From Bolinopsis microptera (taxonomy: Eukaryota; Ctenophora; Tentaculata; Lobata; Bolinopsidae), in assembly GCF_026151205.1 (NCBI RefSeq), contig NC_087072.1:1757375-1821374 (forward strand): a stretch of 64,000 bases of DNA. Direction: 5' to 3'. Each line of letters begins with the position of its first letter. Position 1 is the stretch's first letter. Made by a program: the position numbers and the translations under genes. Under the pieces are notes generated by a model, which saw only the letters and a program-made list of their open reading frames with translations, had not been told where the DNA came from and searched no databases. Positions 54,160 to 64,000 of this stretch are shown piece after piece.

Positions 54160-55916
54160 TTATTGCTCCTTAATTCGTGAATTGTTCATAAGACGCAAAC
54201 TTGCGTTAACATAAATAAGGTCTCGCTGCTTGTCAACTGTGAGGCGGTTTCTTTTTTTGTTTATCACCCAGTCGTACAAGCTCCAATTCGTCTCACAGGG
54301 TGAGGCTGATGTCGATTGCGACAGCGCTTTCATTGCAAAACTCTGTAGTTCGGGTACCTTGCAACCGAAGTTGCTCCACCAAGAGACTGGATCGTCAGAA
54401 TCTTGGCTAAAACTTGAGGCAGCGTCAGTACAGAATAAGCCTCTTTTTTCTCGGTAGAACGTGTACTGCGAAATTATCTTCTTCTTTGTTGCGCCGTCAC
54501 ACCACGTGTCCATGACATCTAGAAACTCCTTCCAGACATCCTGATTCGTGTGCTGATCATATCCCTGATAAGCCGGGTGAGCACAAAACCCTACTGAATG
54601 TAGGGGGAATGGAGCTCGAGCCACCTTTTGTTGGCAAGACTAACCATATCACTTTTATGGTTTCTATTGCGGAAAGCAAAATTTGCTAACTTTAAGGTGA
54701 ACAGATAATATTTGGAATAAATTACACCGATGAAACCAACAGGAATCTTAAGAATCAAAAAATCATCAAAAAACGAGGTCCAAGATTTTCAAAATCGAAT
54801 AAAATTTTTTAAAGGCCTATCTCAAAATTCTGTCTGGCTCATCTCTTCTAAATGATCCTTAGAACATATACTGAAAGTTTCAGGGTGATTGCTCAAAAAA
54901 TGTAGGAGAAAATGGATTTTTAGACTCGATTTTCAGGGCACGCGATCAAAAATCGCTCGCGCAATACAATTACCACACACGCGCTGACCTTTGACCGGCA
55001 ATAATTTCGGCTAGGAACGATATTTTTCCACGGCATCAAAAGCATCTGATAGATATTACTCCCCTCTATCAGAAACAACTAACTAAAAAGTCGATTTTGA
55101 GAAAATTTCCAGAAGACTCCCCTGCCCCCATAATACAGTCAAGTCGGCTATAGACAATTGTCTTACACGTTATCAATATGTCCTAGTTAATAAAGGACGA
55201 TGGGTTGAGCAAATTATTAATCATTAAGTATTTTAATTGTATTATCATAAAAAGTATATATTTTCATTACCTAAATATGCAAAAGTTAACTGGAAATTTC
55301 ATTTGTCAAAAAAAGTAGAGCCATTTACTTTCCACACACTATTTTCAACTCACCCTGTATTGTCTGAAAATCTAAGCAAGACCATTATCGGCTCGAGAAT
55401 TGAGCATAAATAGTCGACTTCTATCCAGAAATGGGGGTCAAACACTAAATCTTTAGCGCACTCAAACAAATTCTTGTATGCATTACTTTTATTGCTAACA
55501 GACTCAGTAAGGGTTGGATCAATATAAGTCTTAATCAAAGTATCCTTGGAACCCTTCAGTCTCTCTAACATAATAAACTGGGTGGCAAACCGAGTTTCCC
55601 CTGGTTTTAGCAAATTGACAAGAGAATGGGTTCTTAACGTTTTTAGAATCATGTCGTGATTCTTCACATTTGTAACTATTTTGTTACAATTCGACAATGT
55701 CTCCTTGGTCCAGCTCAACTTCCCGACATCCTCGGCAAGTAGATCGAACTGGTGGGTTACACAGCATGATCGTATGATGTGTTCATAATCAGCTTCGATT
55801 AAGCGTCGTAGAGATTTATTGACATTTGGATTGTCTGTTACAACGTGGCAAATCCTGTCGGCAAGTGGCAATGGAAACGCTAGTACTTTGCCGGATAATT
55901 GGGCTATGTCCGGCAT
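54160..55916 (-). pseudogene. hAT transposase, N-terminally truncated, with an intron
   Basis: The upstream part (55916-55358) reads VVTDNPNVNKSLRRLIEADY, CVTHQFDLLAEDVGKL and KPGETRFATQFIMLERL, the DUF659/RNase-H-like core seen in hAT proteins. It ends at a GTGAGT donor. The downstream part (about 54630-54160) reads PLHSVGFCAHPAYQG, DPVSWWSNFG, LQSFAMKALSQSTSASPCE and NWSLYDWVINKKRNRLT, the C-terminal hAT dimerisation region. The N-terminus (BED finger) is missing: only about 110 bp separate the first Met from the right terminus. The 0.7-kb gap is best read as an intron. Confidence 0.8.
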
Positions 55917-56867
55917 TTTAATTTCATTATAGCAATTAACGTTCCTTATGTTCCGAACGTTAAAATCTTTTAGCGAACGCGTTCACAAACTATTTTTAGT
56001 GAACGTTCCGTACGTTCACTACAACTAAGGTCTGGACATATCCATACATCTTTGTGCGTCTCCCTCAGTCTCCCTGTTTTCATCAGAATCTGATGAACCG
56101 CTGTTGAGCTTGGGACGGTGATCTTGACTGGTCGGATAGCCGTACTACCTGGCCTCTTCCAACCGACTCTAGTCGCTTCGAAGCGAGGTTTCTCCCCGAT
56201 CTCCTCCAAAACTGCGGTAACTAGCGCTGGAAGCTGTTCTTCCTCCTCTTCTTTCAGCCCAAACACGATCAGGTTCTTGCTCCTGTCCTCCTCTGCAGCC
56301 ACACTCTTCATCACCTTCTTCAGGATTTTACTGTTGCAGACCGTACCACTTGCACTGTTCCGTTGAACAGCTGCACTATAGTTCTGAATCCCTGACTCCA
56401 CCGTTGTTTGCACTGTCTCCTCAACAGACGTCTTAAGCAACTGTAGTTGTTCGTCCTTCTGCATCAGCAGCTGGCCCTGCAGTCTGATCACCTTTTCTTT
56501 GTCTGCTAGTGCTTCCGTCTTGAAGCACTCGATGATCTCCTTCAAGAGATACATCTGACTATTCTGCCGACGAACAAGGTCCACTGCATTCACAATCCAG
56601 CCAGACAGAGTCTGTTTATCCTTAGTCTTGATCTTTTCACGACTGTCGTAGTCAATTTCACTGTAGTCCATATGCAGGTCTTTTCCTAACTGGCTGGACC
56701 AGCGTGCAACACAGCCTTCCACATCTTCCTGTTGATCATAGTTGAACTCCTTAATCAACTCCTGGGATCGGGTCAAAGTAGGGTCATCCGCCATAGTGTA
56801 CTTGTATAGTAATGTACAAGTACACACGCAAAGGTAAGCTACGCGGTAGCAGCAAATTGAACTTATT

Positions 56868-57540
56868 GCAAATTTGAACTTATTGCAAATTTATATATTA
56901 TAAAATATAAGCGCTGTAAAACGAAAACACTGCCTGATAGAGCTGGTCATTAACTGAGATGGACCATGTTTGGTCATGTTCACACTGCAGATTGATTCCG
57001 CACTAGCCTTAAATTGCTTCAAATGTGCCTAAGGTGAAGGGGGTGTGGGCCCAGTGTGCCAAAACCTTGCTGTCGTAATATTATGTTTTCTAAATGTTAG
57101 AGTGGAGCAAGTTCATTATGTCTAAAAGAACTGAAACATATCTCAACATAAACCCAGAAAACAGATAAACACCATATATAACCAGACTTGATATGCCACA
57201 TGCAAGGAAGAGAAACACAGTCAGTCCAGTTCCAAGACAAGTAGTTCCGATAGAAATGCAACGCGCAAATGGCATCCTTTTCACCGCATTTTTTATTTGA
57301 GATAATTGTCTTTTTTTAATAGTAGACTGGCAACATGAAAATGTAGGCCCTCTCTCCACCTTTCCATATTTTCCGATGAGAGATTGTATGCAGGCAGCTG
57401 CAGTTTCAGCCCCAACACTACCACTTCTAAAGCCACAGAAATACGGGAATGACATGACAAAGAATACTCCACATAGAATATACAACCCAGTGTAAGCTAT
57501 CTTTAGCCACATCAGATATCTGAAAGTAAAATCATTAAAG
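56868..57540. repeat. Duplicated block around G3 exon 2 (partner about 61950-62660)
   Basis: The sequence beginning AAATATAAGCGCTGTAAAAC, through the two-transmembrane exon and into the intron, recurs at 61958 onward next to G5 exon 2, with more divergence and several indels. Confidence 0.85.
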
Positions 57541-58662
57541 TGGGGCCCCTTGAAATTGAGGGAAGTCCATTAAAATATCAATAATTATTATATGCTTATA
57601 CGTACCCGCTAAAGATTAATCAGACAGAATTTGCACGCCTGTTACTGATAGACAGAGGATAAAATATGTATTACTATATTATTATACAACGTTATTATAA
57701 TATAATCTAGGTAAACTATAGGTAAAAATATAATATTAATCATAAGCTAAAATGTACTAATCTTTGTATTCTAAATGGGGAAAAAGAAGAAACATTGTCA
57801 GTCAGTCGAGAAAATTGTCAGTCAGGCTATATGGCAGCTTTGTAGATGTTGTATGCTAGTAGTGGTCCCAGGCTTGCGACTGGAATTGCGGTGTTAAATC
57901 GATTTAATGGTATACCAACGATCCACCTCCCACTTGTTGTTTGGTACTTAGCATTAATAGTGTTAGCTGTAGCCATTTATAGCAAGAATCTTAAAACTAG
58001 AGGGGATGACAAGGAAAAGAGGAAGGAAAAAGAATAACGGAACAAACAATTAATTAAAGTATTTATAGGAGCATTAGATATTGTAATTACAAGCTTCAAT
58101 AATAAATCACTGACTAAAACTTCTAATTAAAATGACACTTGGTACGCTCGCCCATTTTCACTGGTCAGTCTGAACTTCGGTTTAGCACGTTGTACACTTA
58201 TTCACCTAAGTTTCAGAATTTGTTCAGTTTAGCAGAGTTAGTACCCGTGTTTCAATAAATCAAAAGATATCAGGGGAGTTCTTTAATAATGTTATGGTCA
58301 TCTAGAATACCGAACTTCCTGAAAACGTTATTATATTTCCTCAGACAACGTTTAATGCCTTTAATCAGTCTATCACGGCTATATCCTCTATCAATTAGAA
58401 TTTTGAATATTTTGTGAAGATGGGAGGTAAAGATATCCAATCTAGTGCAAACATTACCATATCTAAGAACTTGACTTGAAAAAACGTATAATAGTATAAT
58501 ATGTGCTAATTGTAAAGTTACTTACTTTTCCCGTTCAACGCTACCATTATTCTTCTCATCCTCAAGTTGAGGTGATTTTACAGCACTGTTTACGTTACTT
58601 TCAGCAGTCAGCACAAACAGCACACTAAGGAAGATAACAATTTGGAGCACCACAGTTGTCAT
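57090..58662 (-). CDS. G3: two-exon, two-transmembrane protein with signal peptide
   Basis: Exon 1 at 58526-58662 (MTTVVLQIVIFLSVLFVLTA, KSPQLEDEKNNGSVEREK), exon 2 at 57090-57519, phase-2 junction, 188 aa. Same plan as G2, but the loop between the TMs is longer: FSCCQST is followed by a 23-residue basic insert (IKKRQLSQIKNAVKRMPFAR), then CISIGTTCLG, as if two alleles of the loop were joined. The tail is extended (LDIMNLLHSNI). The intron contains a small plus-strand frame and a retroelement remnant. Confidence 0.78.
57846..58037 (+). CDS. Small single-TM frame inside the G3 intron, opposite strand
   Basis: 63 codons from MLYASSGPRLATGIAV, with a clear TM (LPLVVWYLALIVLAVAIY) and a basic tail (KTRGDDKEKRKEKE). 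The TM plus charged tail recalls the P family on the same strand. There is no signal exon or promoter evidence, so it may be a relic. Confidence 0.3.
   Translation: MLYASSGPRLATGIAVLNRFNGIPTIHLPLVVWYLALIVLAVAIYSKNLKTRGDDKEKRKEKE
58270..58480 (-). pseudogene. Retroelement reverse-transcriptase C-terminal remnant
   Basis: A minus-strand frame of about 70 codons reads VLRYGNVCTRLDIFTSHLHK, ILIDRGYSRDRLIKGIKRCL and RKYNNVFRKFG. This has the layout of the region after the RT domain in Penelope-like and related elements (RY..VC......F......L...GY....L......F......L..KYG). Isolated fragment. Confidence 0.5.
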
Positions 58663-58876
58663 GGTACCTTCTGATAAAGGAGGTTCTGGTGAGAGAATAA
58701 TTGCAACGATATTCACTTGCGGTCGTCATTACTTTATTGTAAACACTGAATGGTGTCTCCGAAAATTTGGCAGCTTAAATAGTTACCCTAGTCGATGAAA
58801 TTACCAAACAATAATGATTGCAAGATTCAGCAGTGACCAGTGGTTATTGACCACGCAGAAATGTAAAGTTACTTAC

Positions 58877-59697
58877 TTGTCATGTTCATCACACCCGCTA
58901 CTCTCATGAGACTCAAAACTAGGTGATTTCTCAAAACTAGGTGATTTCTCAAAACTAGGTGATTTCTCAAAACTAGGTGACTTCTCAAAACTAGGTGATT
59001 TCTCAAAACTAGGTGATTTCTCAAAACTAGGTGACTTCTCAAAACTAGGTGATTTCTCAAAAGTAGGTGATTTCTCAAAACTAGGTGATTTCTCAAAAGT
59101 AGGTGATTTCTCAAAACTAGGTGATTTCTCAAAACTAGGTGATTTCTCAAAACTAGGTGATTTCTCAAAACTAGGTGATTTCTCAAAACTAGGTGATTTC
59201 TCAAAACTAGGTGATTTCTCAAAACTAGGTGATTTCTCAAAACTAGGTGATTTCTCAAAACTAGGTGATTTCTCAAAACTAGGTGATTTCTCAAAACTAG
59301 GTGATTTCTCAAAACTAGGTAATTTCTCAAAACTAGGTGATTTCTCAAAACTAGGTGATTTCTCAAAACTAGGTGATTTCTCAAAACTAGGTGATTTCTC
59401 AAAACTAGGTGATTTCTCAAAACTAGGTGATTTCTCAAAACTAGGTGATTTCTCAAAACTAGGTGATTTCTCAAAACTAGGTGATTTCTCAAAACTAGGT
59501 GATTTCTCAAAACTAGGTGATTTCTCAAAACTAGGTGATTTCTCAAAACTAGGTGATTTCTCAGAACTAGGTGATTTCTCAGAACTAGGTGATTTCTCAA
59601 AACTAGGTAATTTCGCAGCACTGTTAATGTCAGTATCAGCAGTCAACACAAAGAACACCCTTAGGAAGATAACAGTTTGCAGCAGCAAGGACTTCAT
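58877..59697 (-). CDS. KSPSFE-repeat first exon upstream of G3 (alternative or separate gene start)
   Basis: MKSLLLQTVIFLRVFFVLTA signal peptide, about 39 KSPSFE repeats, then SHESSGCDEHDK and a GTAAGT donor in phase 2. That is the phase needed to join G3 exon 2 at 57519, which would give a 416-residue protein. The standard G3 first exon lies between them, so alternative promoters or mutually exclusive first exons are likely. No other two-TM exon is available. The repeat is Ser/Pro/Glu/Lys-rich, soluble and probably extracellular. Confidence 0.7.
58915..59605 (-). repeat. 18-bp coding repeat, about 39 copies
   Basis: Near-identical AAATCACCTAGTTTTGAG units (gene strand). Two of the three frames stay open (KSPSFE, and LRNHLV in the frame without a matching exon end). 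Very low divergence suggests recent expansion or gene conversion. Confidence 0.95.
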
Positions 59698-61945
59698 GTC
59701 CCATTCTGGCTAAGGAGCATAAGTAGGGTTATTGCAACAAACTATTTGAATCATCATCATAATTAAATGGCGCCAATGGAACTTCAACTAGTTAAGTTGG
59801 GATAGTTATAATTGTCAATGAAATTACCGAACAATTTTGAAGTTAAGATTCAGTGGAATGCAATTAAAATTCAGGCAGATAAGAGTAAAAAAGGTAATAA
59901 CTATACGTTAGGTAGGTTCATAAAACCAAAACATATCCAAATAATTTTTGAACAAAGCTTATCCGACGTTCATAAGGCTTAATAACAACCAACAAAATTT
60001 CTAAGTTCAAACTCCACCGGGAAAGTCGATCACATGCCAGGCCCATATTTTTCACTGATTTTTAATGTAGGTAAAAATCTCTATAGTATACGTATAGTAT
60101 ATCATATTGGATCTAAATTAATCATTACTTAAAGGATTGCAATCATTAAATATTTAATTTAACTGTATTTTAACTCTTAGATAGTAAAATAAAATTCAAA
60201 GAGTCAATAAGTCCTGAGCGAAGGACAACTATCTACAATTTTTAAAAGATGTAAAAGTGTACTGAGTTAGGATGAAACTTAATCATAAATGTAATCATTA
60301 AATAAATTAGTGAAATACATAATAATCAACAAGATAAAACGAAGAATAGAATTAATAATCTAAATTGTTTAAAATATTCAGTTAAATACAGAAAAATACA
60401 CTTCTATTACTGTAACATTACCGTAAAGTGATTAAAATAATTAAAAATTAAAAATAATTCCTTTTAAAAAATGGTTCAATATTCCAATTATAACAAGCAT
60501 TATTCTTCAAACCAAGTTAAATAAATTGACTGAAATGAAACAAATAAGATAAATATCTTCAAAATGTATTAACAAATAAAATCTGAATTACTCAAAATTG
60601 TGGCCTTAAAATAATAAAAATTCCCTATTTCGCTGCTTTGCATAAAAACAATTCCGATGCGTACTTTATTCAATTGAAAGTTATTGAAAGTAATAGCTAG
60701 ATCCACTTTGAAAACAGATAAACGACATATACAACCAGACTTGATATTCCACATGCAAGGAAGAGAAACACAGTCAGTCCAGTTCCAAAACAAGTAGTTC
60801 CGATACACTGGCAACGCGCAAATGGCGACCCTTTTTCTACATTTCCAATGAGAGATTGTCTGTTGGAAGCTGCAGTTTTAGCCCCGACCCCACCACTTCT
60901 AAAGCCACAGAAAAATGGGAATGACAGAACGAAGAATACTCCACATAGAATATACAACGCAGTGTACGCTATCTTTAACTTCTCCAGGTATCTGAAAGTG
61001 TGACTATTTGTTGGATAACTTGAAATTGTACAAACTCAAAAAATCGTCAAAATGTGATCACTAGCGAAAATTTAAACACAATTTGCAAACCTACTTCCCC
61101 AAGGATGCTTGTGCACTGCCGGGACACCAGGGGAATAGGGTATTATATTGTATCATATCACCTCTACACACTACACAGTACACAGAAATGTAAAGTTACT
61201 TACTTTTCCCGTTCAACGCTTCCATTATTCTTCTCATCCTCAAGTTGAGGTGATTTTGCAGTACTGTTTACGTTACTTTCAGCAGTCAACAAAAACAGCA
61301 CACTTAGGAAGATAACAATTTGGAGCACCACAGTTGTCATGGTACATTCTGATTAAGGAGGTTCTGGTGAGAGAATAATTGCAACGATATTCACTTGCGG
61401 TCGTCATTACTTTATTGTAAACACTGAATGGTGTCTTCGAAAATTTGGCAGCTTAAATAGTTACCCTAGTCGATGAAATTACCAAACAATAATGATTGCA
61501 AGATTCAGCATTTATGATATGCAAAGTAAAACCAAGAAATCATTATTAATTGTAAAGCAAAACAAAATATTATATCGGACAAAGTCTTGGAAAATTATTA
61601 CCTCATCAGGTATCTCATCATCATTAGTTTTACATGACTTTGAAAATTTAGAAAAGATTATATTGAAATGCTGATGCGATAATGATAATTTATTTGAAAA
61701 TTTTAAATAAAAAAATTAAAATTAAAATTACCGTATAAAATAAATATAAATATGAAAAATATAAAATGTAAAAAATAATGATTATTAAAACCGCTTTCAA
61801 GTTAAAGTAACTCGAATTCTAAAAAGCAACAAAAGTTGGGCTGCTCCCTAGTAAAACTAAATATTACCCACAGAAAAGCACTTCACCTCCGGCGTATTCT
61901 TAAGATTGATGGACTACTGTATTGATAAAAACCATGAACTCTGTA
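59620..61945. repeat. Segmental duplication, copy 2 (partner 49670-51965)
   Basis: Collinear with copy 1 over KSPSFE exon start, non-coding DNA, G4 and its upstream region. Small insertions such as ACCGTA near 60420 and 61731 distinguish it. Confidence 0.9.
60697..61340 (-). CDS. G4: two-exon, two-transmembrane protein, recent duplicate of G2
   Basis: Exon 1 at 61204-61340, exon 2 at 60697-60991, phase 2, 143 aa. It differs from G2 at a few residues (for example FVLSFPFFCGF for FVMSFPYFCGF, and Ala for Gly in IAYTALY). Both copies are open and keep splice sites. Confidence 0.82.
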
Positions 61946-62310
61946 GCAGTGTAGCTTATAAAATATAAGCGCTGTAAAACGAAAACACTGCCTGATAGAG
62001 CTGGTCATTAACTAAGATGGACCATGTTTGGTCATGTTCACACTGCAGACTGATTCCGCACTAGCCTAAAATGTGCTAGTGGTGAAGAAGGTGTGGGTCC
62101 AGTGTGCCAAAACCTTGCTGTCGTAATATTATGTGAACGCTCCCAACGGCCAAAGAGTGAGATTTAAGCTTAAGAAATGTCGGGTACCTCTTTAAACTTA
62201 TGGACTTTGCCTTGAAAAGGAACAAGTGGCGAGCTCTTGCTGTTATTTAAATGACTTATTGCTATAACAGGGGGATTCCTTTTTATTATGTTTCCTAAAT
62301 GTTATATATA

Positions 62311-62996
62311 TTAGACTGGAGCAAGTTCATTATGTCTAGATAAGAACTGGAAAATATACCCAGAAAACAGATAAACACCATATATAACCAGACTTGATAT
62401 GCCACATGCAATAAAGAGGAACACAGGCAGTCCAGTTCCAAGACAAGTAGTTCCAGTAGACTGGCAACATGAAAATGTAGACCCTCTCTCCACGTTTCCA
62501 ATGAGAGCTTGTCTTTCACTAGCCGCAGAACCTCCCAAAACGCCGCCACGTCTGAAGCCACAGCAAAATGGGAGTGACAGGACAAAGAATACTCCACATA
62601 GAATGTACAACCCAGTGTAAGCTATCTTTAGCCACTTCAGATATCTGAAAATAAAATCATTAAAGTGGGGCCCCTTGAAATTAAGGGAAGTCCATTAAAA
62701 TATCAATAATTATTATATGCTTATATGTACCCGCTAAAGATTAATCAGACAGAATTTGCACGCCTACTACTGATAGACAGAGGATAAAATATGTATTACT
62801 ATATTATTATACAGCATTATTATTATATAATATGTGCTAATTGTAAAGTTACTTACTTTTCCCGTTCAACGCTTCCATTATTCTTCTCATCCTCAAGTTG
62901 AGGTGATTTTACAGTACTGTTTACGTTATTTTCAGCAGTCAACACAAAGAGTCCAAGTCTTAGAAAGATAACAATTTGGAGCACCACAGTTGTCAT
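62311..62996 (-). CDS. G5: two-exon, two-transmembrane protein
   Basis: Exon 1 at 62857-62996 (MTTVVLQIVIFLRLGLFVLT, one codon longer than its relatives), exon 2 at 62311-62644, phase 2, 157 aa. The loop is CGFRRGGVLGGSAASERQ, then FSCCQSTGTTCLG. TM2 is LPVFLFIACGISSLVIYGVY. The tail continues past the G2 stop (FQFLSRHNELAPV). Closest to G3 in intron and flanks. Confidence 0.8.
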
Positions 62997-62999
62997 GGT

Positions 63000-63810
63000 A
63001 CCTTCTGATGAAGGAGGTTCTGGTGAGAGAATAATTGCAACGATATTCACTTGCGGTCGTCATCGGGAATGAACATTGCAATAGTTACCATTGTTATCAT
63101 TGTCAATGAAATCAACCACACAACTTTAAACGTTGAACAGAATAAAAACAAGTAATAATTGTCCGTAATAATTGTCCGTATGACATCTTGAACTAAAAAT
63201 ATATTCGAGAATTTCCCGAAATGAGCGAAATCTTGTAATAATTTCTTATTGTGCATAAATAAGAATATTTTATTTTTAATTAAAAAATATCCAAAGTTAA
63301 AAATAGAACCTAAAAATAGAAGTTATAAAATTCTGATGCGATAATGACAACTTATCTGAAATTAATTTTAAGATCTCACAAAAATGTTAAATAAACTTTG
63401 TTATAAAAGAAGTTTTCCAGTATTCCCATCGAGCACACCGTCAAATATCTATACACTGAATGTATAACAGGAAGGAACTGGAAGTTGACTGTAGACCATA
63501 CACATTTCCCACATTTTACATCAGTGTTATTTCTCGATGATTTAGTTTGAGTTAGAAAATTCGTCCAGTCCTGAAATAAAATATTACATGAGCAAATATT
63601 TCCAGAGCCATCGAATATTTCCAGAGATCTGGCCCTCCTCCAAGGAGACAAGGTTGTTAAATGGTCAATCGAAAACAACATGCAGATAAGTTCAAGGTCA
63701 TCAGCTAAAAGGTTAACTCCTCTTTTATTACAAAGGAGCTATCCTTTTCATATTGTCTCCACGAGTCCACGCGTATAAAACATCTAAAGGAAAATACAGC
63801 TCCTTCTTAC
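63000..63810. other. AT-rich intergenic stretch
   Basis: No gene firmly recognised. The first 60 bp still match the shared G-family leader (ATTCACTTGCGGTCGTCAT), then similarity ends. Confidence 0.4.
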
Positions 63811-63918
63811 CTCGTAGGGGGTGAATCCCAATTCCCACATATGATTTTAAATGGATCACTCGCATCAACATAACCGCCAATGACCCCAAGAAAATGGCGT
63901 ATTGCGTCCTGGAAACCT
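63811..63918 (-). CDS. Possible internal exon of an unidentified gene
   Basis: Minus strand, between TCTTTAG and a GTAAGA donor: GFQDAIRHFLGVIGGYVDAS, then DPFKIICGNWDSPPTR. Composition and splice sites look coding. The rest of the gene would lie mainly beyond the window edge. Family not recognised. Confidence 0.3.
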
Positions 63919-64000
63919 CTAAAGATAAGTCGGGAAATTGGGGAAATTAGGTTTGGCCACTATACGGCTTATAAACGGCCTAACCTAATCTCTTAATGCC

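Larger units (their letters stand above)
52462..56029. mobile_element. hAT DNA transposon, 3.57 kb, with 8-bp target duplication
   Basis: The ends are inverted copies of CTTAGTTGTAGTGAACG (52462 and 56029). GTCTGGAC flanks both sides (52454-52461, 56030-56037). Further TGAACGTT motifs repeat near both ends. Inside are a broken transposase on the minus strand (54160-55916) and a 44-bp minisatellite. A second partial copy of the left end (CTTAGTTGTAGTGAACGCTG) lies at 54040, suggesting internal rearrangement or a nested relative. Confidence 0.9.
52322..56794 (-). pseudogene. Retrotransposon ORF1-like gene split by a hAT element
   Basis: Minus-strand frame from MADDPTLTRSQELIKEF (56794) to VWICPD (56030), interrupted by the hAT element, resuming at RSSEERATRKHLVTDLKKKR (52453) and ending at DKKSS-stop (52322). 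Removing the element and one copy of the 8-bp duplication restores one uninterrupted frame of 298 codons. It has a long coiled-coil-like region (LADKEKVIRLQGQLLMQKDE), then an RRM-like core (SKNLIVFGLKEEEEE, RVGWKRPGS, RPVKITVPSS), typical of ORF1 proteins of CR1/L2-type LINEs. No ORF2 lies next to it. Confidence 0.82.

Noticed and set aside
58869-59621. LRNHLV-repeat frame overlapping the KSPSFE exon
   Set aside because: Alternative frame of the same 18-bp repeat; its start lacks a signal peptide and its end does not match the donor phase.

Overview
The window is animal nuclear DNA: AT-rich, intron-containing, dense in retrotransposons, DNA transposons and minisatellites. A complete type IV collagen gene (7S-type start, Gly-X-Y helix, 12-cysteine double C4/NC1 domain) shows it is metazoan. 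Rhodopsin-like GPCR, papain-family protease and 3CxxC zinc-finger genes agree. Genes nested in introns, lineage-specific membrane genes and a divergent NC1 suggest a non-bilaterian; a ctenophore is my leading guess, by inference only.

Layout. 118-808: 15-bp minisatellite. 1456-21948 (+): type IV collagen, 23 exons, conceptual 1894 aa. Intron 3 holds a non-LTR retrotransposon with a 16-bp target-site duplication, itself split by a TA-flanked MITE. Intron 22 holds a CR1/L2-like element (-) with a second element (+) inside it. 23553-36320 (-): papain-family cysteine protease with a long N-terminal extension, 12 exons, 528 aa. Its introns host an intronless GPCR (same strand) and a ZAR1-like 3CxxC zinc-finger gene (opposite strand), a short hAT-like MITE, an E-box cluster and two large minisatellites lying at splice acceptors.

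37.3-47.3 kb (+): a cluster of related two-exon genes for single-pass membrane proteins (P1, P2, decayed P3, P4). The P2 tail ends in what reads as the microtubule-binding domain of a dynein heavy chain, the most unexpected gene in the window. P4 ends in an array of about 64 copies of its own 3' end, stop codon included.

48.6-63.0 kb (-): a second lineage-specific family (G1-G5) with a signal-peptide exon and a two-transmembrane exon. Some first exons carry an 18-bp repeat coding KSPSFE. The family grew by tandem and segmental duplication. Between G2 and G3 a retrotransposon ORF1-like gene is split by a hAT transposon with an exact 8-bp target duplication.

A theme recurs: tandem repeats begin exactly at splice acceptors, first exons or stop codons of otherwise intact genes. 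The two large gene models were checked by hand: exon phases agree at every junction and total lengths are multiples of three. No tRNA, rRNA or CRISPR was recognised.
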